DNA of 64,000 nt. It comes from Puccinellia tenuiflora (taxonomy: Eukaryota > Streptophyta > Magnoliopsida > Poales > Poaceae). Position 1 is the stretch's first letter; each line of letters begins with the position of its first letter. The position numbers were made by a program, and so were the translations under genes. Location: positions 3,275,931-3,339,930 of the forward strand of contig QRDG01000415.1 in assembly GCA_012064385.1 (NCBI GenBank). The letters run 5' to 3'. The notes beneath the pieces are model-generated. The model saw nothing but the letters and a program-made list of their open reading frames with translations, was not told the DNA's origin and made no database searches. Shown piece after piece: positions 21,112-32,951 of the stretch.

Positions 21112-22668
21112 TTATTGAAATAAAAGTACCCATCTTATCAATCTAGGCTTAGCATCTTTCTTGTTCATCAAGTATTTAATAGCAGAATGATCAGTATGTA
21201 TTGTGACTTTGGAATCAGTAATATAAGGTCTAAACTTGTCACAAGCAAATAGTACTGCTAAAAATTCTTTTTCAGTTGTAGCATAATTTCTTTGGGCAGC
21301 ATCAAGTGTTCTACTAGCATAATAAATAACATTCAGTTTCTTATCAACCCTTTGACCCAAAACAGCCCCAACTGCATAATCACTAGCATCACACATAATT
21401 TCAAAGGGCAATTTCCAATCAGGAGGTTGAATAATAGGAGCAGTTATCAAAGCATTCTTCAAAATATTAAAAGATTCAATGCAATCATCATTAAAAGAGA
21501 AAGGAACATCCTTTTGCAAAAGATTGGTTAGAGGTTTTGATATTTTGGAGAAATCCTTAATGAACCTACGGTAAAAACCTGCATGCCCAGGAAAACTTCT
21601 TATACCTTTTATATCATTTGGGTATGGTAGCTTCTCAATAGCTTCTATCTTGGCTGGATCAACTTCTATTCCATCTCCAGAAATCTTATGTCCTAGAACA
21701 ATTCCTTCGGTAACCATGAAGTGACACTTCTCCCAATTGAGAACTAAATGTTGATCTTCACAACGCTGCAAAACTTTGTTAAGATTGAACAAGCAATTAT
21801 CGAAAGAAGTACCATACACAGAAAAATCATCCATAAAGACTTCCATTATCTTTTCAATATAGTCAGCAAATATAGCATTCATGCATCTTTGAAAAGTAGC
21901 AGGAGCATTACATAAACCGAATTCCATTCTTCTATAAGAAAATGTACCAAATGGGCAAGTAAAAGTGGTCTTTTCTTGATCGTCCTTATGGACAAGAATT
22001 TGTGAGAAACCTGAATAACCATCTAGATAACAAAAGTGAGAGTGTTTAGATAACCTTTCTAACATTTGATCAATAAATGGCAATGGGTAATGATCTTTTC
22101 TAGTTGCTTTGTTTAGTTTCCTGTAATCAATGCACATCCTATAACCAACAGTTCGTTGAGCCACAAGTTCATTCTCATCATTTGGAACAACAGTCATTCC
22201 ACCTTTTTTAGGAACACAATGGACAGGACTAACCCACTTACTATCAGCTATAGGATAAATGATACCAGCTTCCATGAGTCTTATTACCTCTTTTCTTACC
22301 ACTTCTTTCATTTTTGGATGGAGACGGCGTTGATAATCAACAACAGGTTTTGCATCCTCTTCCAAATTGATTTTATGCATACATAGAGCCGGGCTTATAC
22401 CTTTAAGATCATCAAGAGAGTATCCAATAGCTGGTCGATGAGCTTTTAGCACATCAAGTAGTTTCTCTTCTTCTTCAGCTGAAAGGTTAGCACTAATAAT
22501 GATAGGATATATGTTCTTATCATCTAAGTATGCATATTTCAGATTGTCAGGCAAAGGTTTCAATTCAAAACTAGGATCCCCTTTAGGTGGTGGTAACACT
22601 CCTAAATTATCAGGTGGGATATGCAACTGTAACTGTGGTGGTTGTTGCCATAATATTTGTTCCAGAGC
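21112..22668 (-). pseudogene. Reverse transcriptase and RNase H of element B
   Basis: It copies the element's RNA into DNA. RT motifs appear in order: WVSPVHCVPKKGG, YRMCIDYRKLN, FCYLDGYSGFSQI, FGLCNAPATFQRCM, and the catalytic FMDDFSVYG box. RNase H follows with CDASDYAVGAVL, ATTEKEFLAVL and HTDHSAIKYL. The frame stops with TAA in the link between RNase H and integrase. It is joined to protease through a frameshift at about 22669, so the apparent start near 22626 is not a real start codon. All catalytic residues that I can identify are present. Confidence 0.92.
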
Positions 22669-23345
22669 CTCTTTTCCACATCATTAAATGGTTCATCTTG
22701 ATTAAGCATATAACGTTCTACAACATATGTTGAAGCTACAGCTATAGGAGCAAGGGTTTCAATTATATCTTCAGAAATTGGCTCTTTCACAACATGTTTA
22801 TCAGCAAATTTGGAAAAATTGAACTCAAGTCTTTCATTATCACATTTAATAAACACTTTGTCTTTAAGAAAATTAATTTCAGCTCCAACAGTACGCAAGA
22901 AAGGTCTACCAAAAATGATAGGACAAAATGAATCTTGAGGGCAACCAAGCACAATAAAATCAGCAGGATATTTAATTTTACCAACTAGAACTTCAACATC
23001 TCTAACAATTCCAAAAGGACTAATATATTCTTTATTAGCAAGTTGAATTGTCATACCTGTCTCTTCCATAACAATAGGATCAATATCAGGCTTGATTTCA
23101 AGATAGAGAGAATATGGAATGACACTAATGCTTGACCCAATATCACATAGACCATGATAACTTGAAGTCCCAATAGAGCATGATATTATAGGTTTTCCCA
23201 CCTTGGCCAAATTACCTCTGATAATTTTAGTAGCATCTTCACATAGATAAACATCAACAGGATCTTCTTCATTTAATTGTTTGATAATAGAAATTTGAGT
23301 ATTGACTTCCACATGTTTCATATGGCTGAGGACATCTTCTTTTAA
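22602..23345 (-). pseudogene. Aspartic protease of element B
   Basis: It processes the Gag-Pol polyprotein. The active-site motif GLCDIGSSISVIPYSLY is clear, and FGRPFLRTVGAEI lies about 80 residues later, as in retroviral-type pepsin-fold proteases of plant Gypsy elements. It lies in a different frame from gag (shift at about 23345) and from RT (shift at about 22669). These look like single-base indels rather than programmed frameshifts, because sequence of both neighbours reads on naturally across each break. Confidence 0.88.
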
Positions 23346-24327
23346 TCTTGTTAGTAACAGTAATAAGTAAATTTTTCTTAACTTGGTTCGGATATGGGGG
23401 TGGCTCAACATACTCCTCAATTCTTATAGATGACACTGGCTCTATCTGTTTAATAACTTTAGGAATAACAATAGATTGTTTAACAGGTTCAACATAAGTT
23501 TCAAACCCACTTTTAGGAATATAGATATGCTCAGCAAAAGATTTAGCTATTTCAAGTATAACATAAGGATCAAGATTAAATGTATCACTCATATTTTTAA
23601 ACAAGATAGAAGTAGAGAAGCTCTCCACACATGAATATCCATAATCAAAATAAGGTTCATTACCTTTATCAAGTTCCCAGTGTCCAGTATTTTCAGAAAT
23701 AGTTTCCAATAGGTTCCATGCTTCTTCTGCAGTATTATTTGTAAAACTCCCACCAGATGAATTGTCCAGAATTTCCTTATGCTTCATAGGTAGCCTCACA
23801 TAAAAGTTTATCAATATAAGTTTCTTTGTAAGATCATGACAAGGATTCTCACGAAGGAGTGCCTTCACTCTCCCCCAAGCTTGAGTAATACTCTCTCCCA
23901 GATGTGGCCAGAAATTAAATATATAGCAGCGGCTCTCATAAGCTTCTCTAGGAGTAGAATATTTAAGAAAGAAAATCTTCCTCAATACACTCCATTCAGT
24001 AGTGGCTCCTTCATCCAAAGACCTGAACCAAATACGAGCATTACCAGATAAAGACATAAATAATAGCTTCCTTTTCACATAGTCCTCAGAAATACCAGGA
24101 ATCCTAAATAAACCACATATTTCTTTAATCATTTCAATGTGTTCACGTGCAGACTTAGTTCCATCCCCTGAAAATATATTCTTCGTAACTCTTTCAACAT
24201 GGCCAGTAGGAATTTTAAATCCCACTTCAGGTATCTTAGACACAGCAGTTTCAACCACTTTAGCAGTAGTGGCATAAGCACTTTCATATAGAGCAAGGTG
24301 CAGCGAGGGCCGATTCTTAAATGCCAT
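23346..24327 (-). pseudogene. gag of element B
   Basis: The ATG at 24327 (MAFKNRPSLHLALYE) is the first sensible start after the primer site. The capsid-like region reads LFRIPGISEDYVKRKLLFMSLSGNARIWFRSL and then FFLKYSTPREAYESRCYIFNF, the usual Gag pattern of plant Gypsy elements. A Pro- and Glu-rich linker follows. I see no zinc knuckle. The frame breaks at about 23345 where the protease frame takes over. Confidence 0.88.
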
Positions 24328-24405
24328 AATATCAATGAGATAAAACAGCAAATATAATTCAGCTTTCAAGTTTCCTTACCAAACTTCTTACCAATAGCGC
24401 TACGC

Positions 24406-24423
24406 TCCCCGGCAACGGCGCCA
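24406..24423 (-). promoter_or_regulatory. Primer binding site of element B
   Basis: The minus strand reads TGGCGCCGTTGCCGGGGA, matching the 3' end of plant tRNA-Asp, 11 bases after the 5' LTR. Confidence 0.86.
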
Positions 24424-24434
24424 GAAAAGTATCT

Positions 24435-25930
24435 TGATGACTCCCAAGTGCAGGAGATCAATTGTAGTACCTTTCGATTAGAAAAGGTTGTCGAACCCAC
24501 GAGGAGCTGAAGGTATTGGTTAGAAAGAATGATAAATAAAGCAATGAAAGATGCAAATGTTTTTGGGATTTTTAGTTGTATGATTGCAAAGATAATAAAA
24601 ATGTCGAAAGTAAATAGTAACAGTTGAAAGCCCAATCCTCTATGTGGCAAGAGGACAAGCTCAAATGGTGTGTAACTTATATGTGGAAAGCGTTCCCGAG
24701 GGCGGCATGGATATCACTAGGCATAGAGATTTATTAAACAACACATTGCATATCTTGTCAAGTTTTAATCTTCTTGGGGCGGAGCCATAACTAGGCATAG
24801 CTAAATAAATAATCTACAACCCCTTATGATGGATCATGTAGCCAATTAAATGACTGCACAAGAATTATTAAGACACAAAGTCCCACCATAGCATTACACT
24901 CTAAGGTCCCCGACACTTCTACCCACATAATATAACTGCATGACTCCGTCTTAGGCTTACTTGTCCTCCCAAGTCTTCCTCAATTCATTACACTACGTTG
25001 TTCTCCTATGAGCCCTTATAGGTGAAGTGTTGTGCAGTCGACGTTCGCACAACACCATCATAGAATCACATAGAAGATAAACTCTTGACAAAATACCAAC
25101 ATGTTATATATAAATCATTGCCAATTCATCCTATTCCCTCGGGAACATATGGGAACTACTCACAACGTGCAAACATGATCATAATCAGTGGCATAAAGGG
25201 TACAACACAATCTGAAATAAATACGTCACCACCAAATAATGACAAGTACCCAATCACAAACATGAATAGGAGCACAAGACAATGATCTAGGGTATAGCAA
25301 CTCTCAAACTATGAGGGGAAATGAGTGGATCACGGAGATGGTGATGGTCTTGGTGATGGTGTTGATGTAGAGGCCTCCTCCTACGCCAAGGAGGAGAGGT
25401 GATGATGATGGCGGTGATTTCCCCCCTCTCCGGAGCTCCGGAGAAGCAGGATCTGACCCCCTTCGAAGAGAATCAGGAGCTCCGCCGCCACAGCCTCAGA
25501 TAATTCGGGAAAAATTAGGGCGTCCTTTTTCGGGGAAGACGAAGGCGTACATAAAAAGCCACCGGCGAGGAAGTGCCCGAGGCCCTGTTTGGTGGGTCCC
25601 ACACGGCCCCTATACCTGGCCGCATGGGCCCACCCCATTTGGGCCTCGTGGCCTTTCTCTCTTCAGTCTTCTTTCCATTGCCCTTCTTCCGAAGAAAAAC
25701 TGCCATGGTATTTTTCCTTTAATTATTTGGGTTCGCGAAACTCCTGAAACAATAAAGACAAGAAAAGGGGGGTATTCTGCCTCCCAGATATTAAATACCA
25801 AAAATAGGGACTTTGTATGAAAGTCCCATAAATCATCTAAAACATGCAAAACATTGATATAACAGTGCATATAATATTCCCATATGATAATATAAGGTAT
25901 AAAAAATGATGATATAAAATGCACGTGTCA
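24435..25930 (-). repeat. 5' LTR of element B
   Basis: A 1496-base LTR, TGATGACTCCC to CACGTGTCA on the plus strand. It preserves the empty Helitron site near 24720. The TSD GCATG follows at 25931. Confidence 0.92.
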
Positions 25931-27063
25931 GCATGATATTCCAAAGAATGAACTGCTTGATATATTTTATAATGGACTAACTATTGAATCTAGGACATAC
26001 CTAGATAGCCGTGCTGGTTGTGTTTTCAGGAAAAGGACTGTAGATGAAGCTGAAGAACTAATGGCTAAGATTGCTAAAAATCATGATGAATGGAGCATTC
26101 CTGAACCTCCTCCATTACCAACTCCAAAGAAAAGGGGGGTGCTCTTCCTAAACCCAGAAGATATGCAAGATTAAGGAAAAAGGTATTAGAGCTGAAGATG
26201 TGAAGAATTTACCTCCAATTGAAACTTTATGTGAGCCTACCACTCACCCACCTATGGTAGAGGTACACTCTCTTCATAATTTTACTGTTAATGATATTCC
26301 TTATAGTAAGCCTCCTAGTCAGTGTTTGGATGAATTTGATAACTTTATTATTAAACAAACTCATTTTAATATGCAAATTCAAGAACAATTAAATGATAAC
26401 ACCCTGGTTATTAAAAATTTGCATTCTGTCTTGGAGAAAACTGCTAATGATGTCAGAAGTCTTGTTAAGCATTTTCATATGGTCCAAACTCAACTTGAAC
26501 AAATTACTAAAGTGCAAAAAGACTTGCTTGTTGGAATTGAACAAATTTTAACTAGAGGAGGTATCTCTACTCAAGATCCTCTTTATCCTGAGGGATGTCC
26601 TAAAAGAATTGAACAAGAATCTCAATTGGTTGAAAATAATATTACTAGTTCCCCTAAAAAGAAAAATAAAAGGAAGAAACATAAAGAATTAGGAGAAGCT
26701 AGTAATATGGAAGTTGATAAAGAACCTACAAGTAATAATCCTAATTCTGTCTATATTTCGGATGCTGAAACTGAAAGTGGTAATGAGCATGATAATGATA
26801 CTAATGAACCTGAAGAACAGGAGGAGGAGACTGCACCTCCTGTTGCTAATAAACATGGTAAAGAGAGAGAGCCATGGGTGCAAAAACCCATGCCTTTTCC
26901 ATCTAAATCTCAGAGGTCTAAGGAAGAAGAACACTATAACAAATTTTGTGAATGGATGAAGCCCCTCTTTTTGCAAATTCCTTTGACAGATGCTATTAAG
27001 TTGCCTCCCTATTCAAAATATATGAAAGACATTGTTACTAATAAAAGAAAAATCCCTAATTAA
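25931..27063 (+). pseudogene. gag C-terminal part of element A
   Basis: Gag resumes after the GCATG target duplication with HDIPKNELLDIFYNGL, the expected continuation of the capsid region. A six-G run at 26134-26139 marks a frameshift, after which the frame is open to a stop at 27061-27063. The later part has a coiled-coil-like stretch (about 26340-26560), a basic cluster PKKKNKRKKHKE near 26656, and an acidic region. It ends with KPLFLQIPLTDAIKLPPYSKYMKDIV, which leads into protease in related elements. No zinc knuckle is seen. Confidence 0.85.
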
Positions 27064-27075
27064 GAAATCTCCACT

Positions 27076-27657
27076 ATGCTTGCTAATTACTCTTTCCATG
27101 GCAAGATTCCTAAAAAGCTTGGTGATCCAGGTATACCTACTATTCCTTGCTCCATTAAAAATAATTATGTCAGAACTGCCTTATGTGATCTTGGTGCAAG
27201 AGTTAGTGTTATGCCATTTTCTCTTTATAAGAGACTTTTATTAGATAAGCTTATTCCTACTTATATTTCCCTTCAAATGGCTGATAAGTCCATTGTTGTG
27301 CCCATTGGTATTTGTGAGGATGTTCCTGTTAAAGTTGCTAATTGTTTAATCCTAACTGACTTCGTGGTATTGGAAATGCCTGAAGATGATAATATGTCTA
27401 TTATTCTTGGGAGACCTTTTCTTAATACTGCAGGGGCTGTTATTGATTGCAATAAAGGAAAATTTACTTTTAACGTTGATGATAAAGAACACACGGTGTA
27501 TTTTCCAAAGAAGATCAATAGCAAAATTGGTTTGAACTCCATTGAGAATATTGAATCCATCAAGATTGGAACTATTGATTGTCCTATTCATACACATTCA
27601 AGAAAATATGGAACTCTCATGATTGGGATGATTCCTATTCAATATAAGGTAACTTGA
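27076..27657 (+). pseudogene. Aspartic protease of element A
   Basis: The motif ALCDLGARVSVMPFSLYKRL carries the catalytic Asp-Leu-Gly. IILGRPFLNTAGAVIDCNKG follows in the right place for the second half of the fold. The stretch opens just after a stop that separates it from gag. Related proteins have Gly where this one has Arg after DLGA, which may harm activity. After this frame ends at 27657 no RT sequence follows, so the polymerase part of pol is missing. Confidence 0.85.
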
Positions 27658-28396
27658 TTGTTTGTTGAATATTGAATAATTTATGTCAAATAAAATTGGT
27701 GTGGTAGCAAGACTTGATCAACCTTGCTAACAAACCAACTTTAGCAACATAAAGATATCAAGATTCACTAAATTTTCTTCTTTTGCTCATATTTAGTTTT
27801 TCTGTAATTTTTTTCTAGATTAGTTTGTCCCTTTTAAATGTCAAATTCCTGTTTTATTAGCTTAACTTTAATCTCTTATAAGTTCTTTGGAAAAAATTGT
27901 CGAAAAATTCCAGAAAAAATTACATGAATTTTATTATTTTTAAAGAGACACAGGAGTGACTGGGCTGACCTGGGGGACGCCCCAGGGGCACACGCGGGTG
28001 GCACCCAGGCCGCGGCCAAGGGCCGCCTGTGCCCTCTGGTGGGCCCCACCAGGTGAGTCTCCTCCCACTCTCTGTCTTTCACTCGGAAAAAATAATCCCC
28101 CATTGTTCAAACCCGAGCTCTTGCTCTTTGGTGCTGGAATTTTCGATCTCTTTGTTCAGCCCATTATTCTTGAAGAAATTTGGAGCAAATCCTCTCCGGT
28201 ATGTGACTCCTTCACCCCTCCAATTAGAATCTTGAATAGTTTTGTATAAGTTGAGTATTTTGCTGTTGTTTATGACTTTGAATATGAACTTGCATGCTTG
28301 ATTTGTAGCTTGTTAGATGGATTTGATGCATGTACTAGTTGATATTGAGTTATAGGAATAGTCTAATGCACTTCCTACATTTTGTTTTCAAGTTTT
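27658..28396 (+). other. Internal leader-like region of element A
   Basis: An AT-rich part with AAAAATTCCAGAAAAAATTA is followed by a GC-rich block at 27957-28065. The layout resembles the leader inside A's own LTR (about 8845-9010). A GTATGTGAC donor-like site lies near 28199. No ORF is convincing. It may act as a promoter or leader for the 3' ORF. Confidence 0.5.
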
Positions 28397-28468
28397 ATGA
28401 GGTTTGTTGAAAATTTTCAGAAAAGGAAGAACGTGCCTAAGTTTAATTTAGGTGGGATTTTTAAGAAG

Positions 28469-29518
28469 ATGGAGCCCTCTTCTTGTCGAGAAACAAGAGG
28501 GTCAAGCTCTAATGCACCAATGAGGCCTTCATATAATGAGATTTGGAGCCACTTGGTGTTATTGTGCTTGCTCGAGAGACAGATGTGCGTTCATCGGTAT
28601 ACCCATGTTATGAATTTCTACAAGCTGCAGGTATACACAATGAATTTACTACTCTTGTCACTAATGCAATCGTTGACAAATATTGTATTAGTGGAGAGGC
28701 CCCAATATCTTAAGCTCACTAACATCTTTGTGCAAAGCTTTAATTTCAATGATGATCCATATCACCCTAGTGTGGAGTTCATGCTATATGAGCGACCATG
28801 TAGAATGCCTTTGTCTGAGTTTTGCAGCGCTTTAGGAGTGAGGAACTCGGGGCTCACAAGCAAGATGAACACGCAGCCCCAGTACCTCAAGGAGCTCTAT
28901 GCCGGAATCTGTCATCATGATTGGAGAGACTCTACGCGTGCAAAATTTGGGAGCATTCAGTTTCCAGCTGTGAGGTATTTGGGCTATGTCATTGCTCATT
29001 GTATCCTTCCCCGGGATAACACGAGCAACATGACTAGTCGTGATCTTGCTATTCTCGCCGCCGCTATTAATTGTGATGAAACTTATAACATTGGCGCTCT
29101 TATTGCTCGTCGTCTTAGCATTAACAAGGTTAGAGGGCCTATTTATGGAGGCATTATTGCTTCGATTATGCTTGCTACTGCCATGCTTCCTCCTAGAGAA
29201 TATGATCTAGAGTTGGATTTTATTAGGCTTAATCTTGCTGCAATGAAAAATCACCACTATGTCACTTATGATTCCACTTTGGAGAACTTGCAGTATAGAT
29301 TGTTATTTGGTTTTGATTTGGATAACCCTCGCTTTGTGAGAATGTCTGCTCCTGTTTTGTTTAACTCTGCTACTAGGGACGGATACTCGTTTCCTGAGGA
29401 GGTGCTGGATGAGTACCTCGCATCACTAGCCCCTGAGGAGGACCCAGAGGAGGAGCCACAGGACTCGCAGTGGCAGCCACAGACGGGCGCTAACTGGGGC
29501 GTGCCGCCGCCGTGGTAG
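28469..29518 (+). CDS. Extra 3' ORF of element A (Athila-type accessory protein)
   Basis: I chose the ATG at 28469 (MEPSSCRETRGSSS). The frame is open from 28382 and an ATG at 28397 is also possible. The product is about 349 residues. I recognise it as the kind of accessory protein encoded between pol and the 3' LTR in pooid Gypsy elements, with blocks such as FNDDPYHPSVEFMLYERPCRMPLSEF, RAKFGSIQFPAVRYLGYVIAHCI, YNIGALIARRLSINK and GPIYGGIIASIMLATAM. The C-terminus is rich in Glu, Gln and Pro. It resembles no env protein: I see no signal peptide or fusion region. Function is unknown. The frame is intact. Confidence 0.65.
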   Translation: MEPSSCRETRGSSSNAPMRPSYNEIWSHLVLLCLLERQMCVHRYTHVMNFYKLQVYTMNLLLLSLMQSLTNIVLVERPQYLKLTNIFVQSFNFNDDPYHPSVEFMLYERPCRMPLSEFCSALGVRNSGLTSKMNTQPQYLKELYAGICHHDWRDSTRAKFGSIQFPAVRYLGYVIAHCILPRDNTSNMTSRDLAILAAAINCDETYNIGALIARRLSINKVRGPIYGGIIASIMLATAMLPPREYDLELDFIRLNLAAMKNHHYVTYDSTLENLQYRLLFGFDLDNPRFVRMSAPVLFNSATRDGYSFPEEVLDEYLASLAPEEDPEEEPQDSQWQPQTGANWGVPPPW

Positions 29519-31540
29519 ATGGATCCCACTTAGGCCAAAATCATAAGCTTGGGGGAGTACGTATTTCTCACCGACATATTTTTATTTCGTTCACTTAACT
29601 ATCATATGTCGGTGTCTTCGTTATCCCTTTGTATATTCATTAGTTTTCTTTTTGCTTTCTTTTCGCTCTTTTCGATTTGCTCAGTCACCATAGTTATTCT
29701 TTTTGTTTATTAATCAAAAACCCAAAAAGATTTCCTCTTTGTTTGCCTCTTTTTTCTCATAATCAAAAAAGACCAAAAATATTTCCTTTTGTTTCTTGTT
29801 CGTTTATTTTCTACTTCATTTTATCCGCTTCTTCCCAAATTGAAAACAGCAAAAAGATTTCTCTTTTAGTTTTGTGTTGTTCCTTTCACTATTCGAAAAA
29901 CACAAAAAAAAATTCTCTTCTTCGTTTTGTGGTTGTTTCAGAGTTCAACCCGTGTTTGTGACGACACTTGCACATTTTTATTATTTCTATATCTTTCGGT
30001 TGTGCAAGCGTCTATGCAATAATGATGATATTTGGCGACGCGGATGTGATGAGGAAATTCGGTATGAACTCTATTTGTTTTCATTTTTGTATAGATGCTT
30101 ATCCTCATGCTCATGTTTTAGTTTGCTATGGTAGAATGTTTACGTAGATGATGTTACTTAGCTTTTATGGATTCCTATGCTTAGTCTCAACTTGTTAAGA
30201 GTGCATAATTTGTCATGTAGACGTGAGCATGTTTTGCATTGTTTATAATATGGTATGTGAAGTGAGATCCTCCTCCAAAAGATTTATTTGGATTGACTTG
30301 GCACATGTTCACACATGTAAAAGACTAAAAATAAAGTCTGTTAAGCCTTGATGATTTATTGTGCTTAGAATTGTAGTATCACTCTTATGCTTTATTCATT
30401 GATTGATTTTTGTCGCAAAGCATGATTATGACAGTAGTGCTCTTGATCGGTCGCTCCCGAGTCTTTTGCTAGCCTCCATTTGTACTGGGTGTAATGTCCA
30501 TCCGTGCATCCATTTTCCTTAAGCCAAAGTATTCGATTTGAGTCCACCATATCTGCCTATGCATGGTATTTCGTAGCATTCCAAGTAAAATTTTCATGTG
30601 CTACCTTTAAAAAAATTCAAAATACTTCTTCTTTGTGCCTCTGTTTTTAAGCTCATGAGGGAGCAGTAGAGAGCTAGATATAACTTGTGACAAGCGAGGT
30701 CATTTCCCCCCTTTCATCCAGTGTTGATGGATTATGTCTTCACTTGAATCAACCAGAGAGCAGCTTAAGAAAAATATAAATATAACTCACCAATTCTCCT
30801 CCGCGCAATGCAAATCTGAGAAATCAGCCCAAACATTGGACAGTGGTGAACCAAGGAGAAAGAGGAGCGTACTCGCTCTTCCAAGAACCAGCTGCTCTCA
30901 CAAGTCTAAAACCTTGCTTGTCATGAGGGACTAGATAGTTTCTCTGTTGTGAAATCGTTGACGAAAGCATGCATCTCTCAAAACTGTTTTTACTTCTGCT
31001 TATAAAAATAAAAAGCTCTGGCACATGATTAATCCCTGCTTCCCTCTGTGAAGGGCCTTTCTTTTATATTTTTATGTTGAGTCGTCACCCTTCTGTGAGC
31101 ACCATCTTGTAGAGCATTGCTGTCATTCTGAGTATAACGTGCTTTGTCCCAAAGTTTTAATGATTGGAGTATGTTCGAGACACTTCTTAATTCTGAAAAC
31201 TTTATATCTAGTCACCGTTTAATGTCTCAAGAGGTGCTCGGCATTTATGTTTTGCCCTACAAAAGGGGCAAGCAAGAGATCACTTTACCATGCCTAGTTA
31301 TATGCATTGCATTGGTGCTATTTGTTTGCATGTTTAAATTATTACTTGTTAGCATATTGTGAGTTTTGCATAAGTCTCCATGATTGCTTTAGTTATATTG
31401 TTTTGTAACTTCTCTCTTGTGCTTATTAAAATATAGATCATGGTTTAAACTTCTATACTCTAAATGAAGCAAATGTGTTTGTCAAAGTTTATTTTATCGC
31501 CTCCAGTTTGTCAACTGAATTGCTTGAGGACAAGCAATAA
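29519..31540 (+). other. Long non-coding 3' region of element A
   Basis: About 2 kb, rich in T runs (29650-29940), without a convincing gene. An internal polypurine-like AAGCTTGGGGGAG occurs at about 29548-29560, right after the ORF. Confidence 0.6.
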
Positions 31541-31543
31541 GCT

Positions 31544-31557
31544 AAGCTTGGGGGAGC
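31544..31557 (+). promoter_or_regulatory. Polypurine tract of element A
   Basis: AAGCTTGGGGGAG lies directly before the 3' LTR start TGATACGTCGC. Confidence 0.88.
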
Positions 31558-32951
31558 TGATACGTCGCAAACGTATCTACTTTTCCAAACACTTTGCTAT
31601 TGTTTTGCCTCTGATTATTAATGAATTTGTTTGGAACTAACCTGAACTGACGCAGTATTCAGCAGAATTGCATTTGGTGTCTTTCTTTTGTGCAGGGTTC
31701 AGAAGTTCGCGAAAAATTCCAGAAAAATTATAAAAAATATTTTTGAGGGAAAAGAGCCACGGAGCCAGAAGACCGTGAGGAGGGGGCCACCCCAGGATCA
31801 GGGGTGAGTCCCACCCGCAGGTAGGGGCTAGGCCGCGGCAGGAGGCCGCCCCTGCCCCTGGACCTCCTCTGGCGACCCCCCTTCGCTTATAAGCGCCCTC
31901 TCGACCTAAAAACGTGAGCCCCCGAACACTTTTTCTAGAAACCTTACGGAGCTCCGCTACCATCACGAACCCTAAATTTGGGGTCCAGGATCGCTGTTCC
32001 GGCACCCTGCCGGGGTGGAGATCGCGCCATCGTCACCGCCAACGCCTCTCCATCACCATCCATGTCGTCTCCCACCATGTGTGAGTAGTTCCTTGCTGTA
32101 GGCAAGGGATGGAAGTGATTGAATAAGATTGCTCATGTAATTCAATGCCAAATTGTTAGGGCACGATGCCTAGTATCCTCTATTTGTGTTAATCGTCGTT
32201 GGTACAACTAGTTGTGCTTAATGCTTGTCACTTTGGGCCTGGGTGCCATGTTTTCAGATCTGAACGCTTATGTTTGCATGAGTATAATTGTTGTTTGGAT
32301 CCTATCTACTAGTTGCATGCACTTGTTGTCAACCGGAACCGGAGACCCCAAGTGATAGAAACGGAGACATCGATGAGAATGGTTGGCAACTCGAGGGGTA
32401 CATGTATTCATTGAGTGATAATGCTTTGATCCGGTGTTCTATTAAAAGGAACACCTTAATTGCCATTTGTTCTTAATTGTCCCGGCTGGAAACCGGATGG
32501 CAGGACAAAAGATGCCGTGCAAGTTCTTATTGCAAGAACGTACGGCTAAATTAGGAATACATGCCTATGATTGTTTGATACTTGGATGCTATTTATATGT
32601 TTATTTGCTTCGTGCTTAGTTATGTTCATTTCATGAGCTATCTTATTCATGCAACGCCCGTCTATATGTCCCTATGCCTACGGTGTTTTAATCCCGCTGT
32701 TACAATCATTACTTTTACCGTTATCATTGTTGTCTTTATTTTACTACTGCTGTTACTACTCTATGCTGCCATCAAATCACTGTTACTACTGATAAATTGC
32801 TTCGAGGAGAAATCCTTTTCAGGTGTGGTTGAATTGACAACTCAACTGCTAAGGCTTATAATATTCTTTGGCTCCCCTTGTGTCGAATCAATAAATTAGG
32901 GTCAAACTACCTGTGAAGACTGTTGCGATCCCCTACACTTGTGGGTCATCA
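31558..32951 (+). repeat. 3' LTR of element A
   Basis: 1394 bases, TGATACGTCGC to GGTCATCA. It is clearly similar to both 5' LTR copies, with more differences than those show between themselves. A GTGAGTAG donor-like site lies at 32081-32088. Confidence 0.92.

Larger units (their letters stand above)
11095..25930 (-). mobile_element. Gypsy element B (Athila-like), inserted in A's gag
   Basis: Read on the minus strand, the order is 5' LTR (25930-24435), Asp-tRNA primer site, gag, protease, RT-RNase H, integrase, extra 3' ORF, polypurine tract and 3' LTR (17816-11095, itself split by a Helitron). A five-base target duplication GCATG borders both ends, so the insertion is clean. Without the Helitron it is about 9.6 kb. 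It is nearly complete, with two frameshifts and one nonsense codon in the gag-pol region. Confidence 0.92.
8705..32951 (+). mobile_element. Gypsy element A, pol-less, nested host of B
   Basis: Both LTRs are present (8705-10102 and 31558-32951), with an Asp-tRNA primer site, split gag, aspartic protease, an extra 3' ORF and a polypurine tract. No reverse transcriptase, RNase H or integrase is found between protease and 3' LTR. Without element B it measures about 9.4 kb. The flanks are CATAG on the left and CTTAG on the right, a possible target duplication with one mismatch. The non-chromoviral, Athila-like assignment rests on its primer site, polypurine tract and extra 3' ORF, and is inference. 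Confidence 0.85.

Noticed and set aside
28469..29518. Retroviral-type envelope gene
   Set aside because: Position fits but there is no signal peptide, cleavage site or transmembrane anchor.
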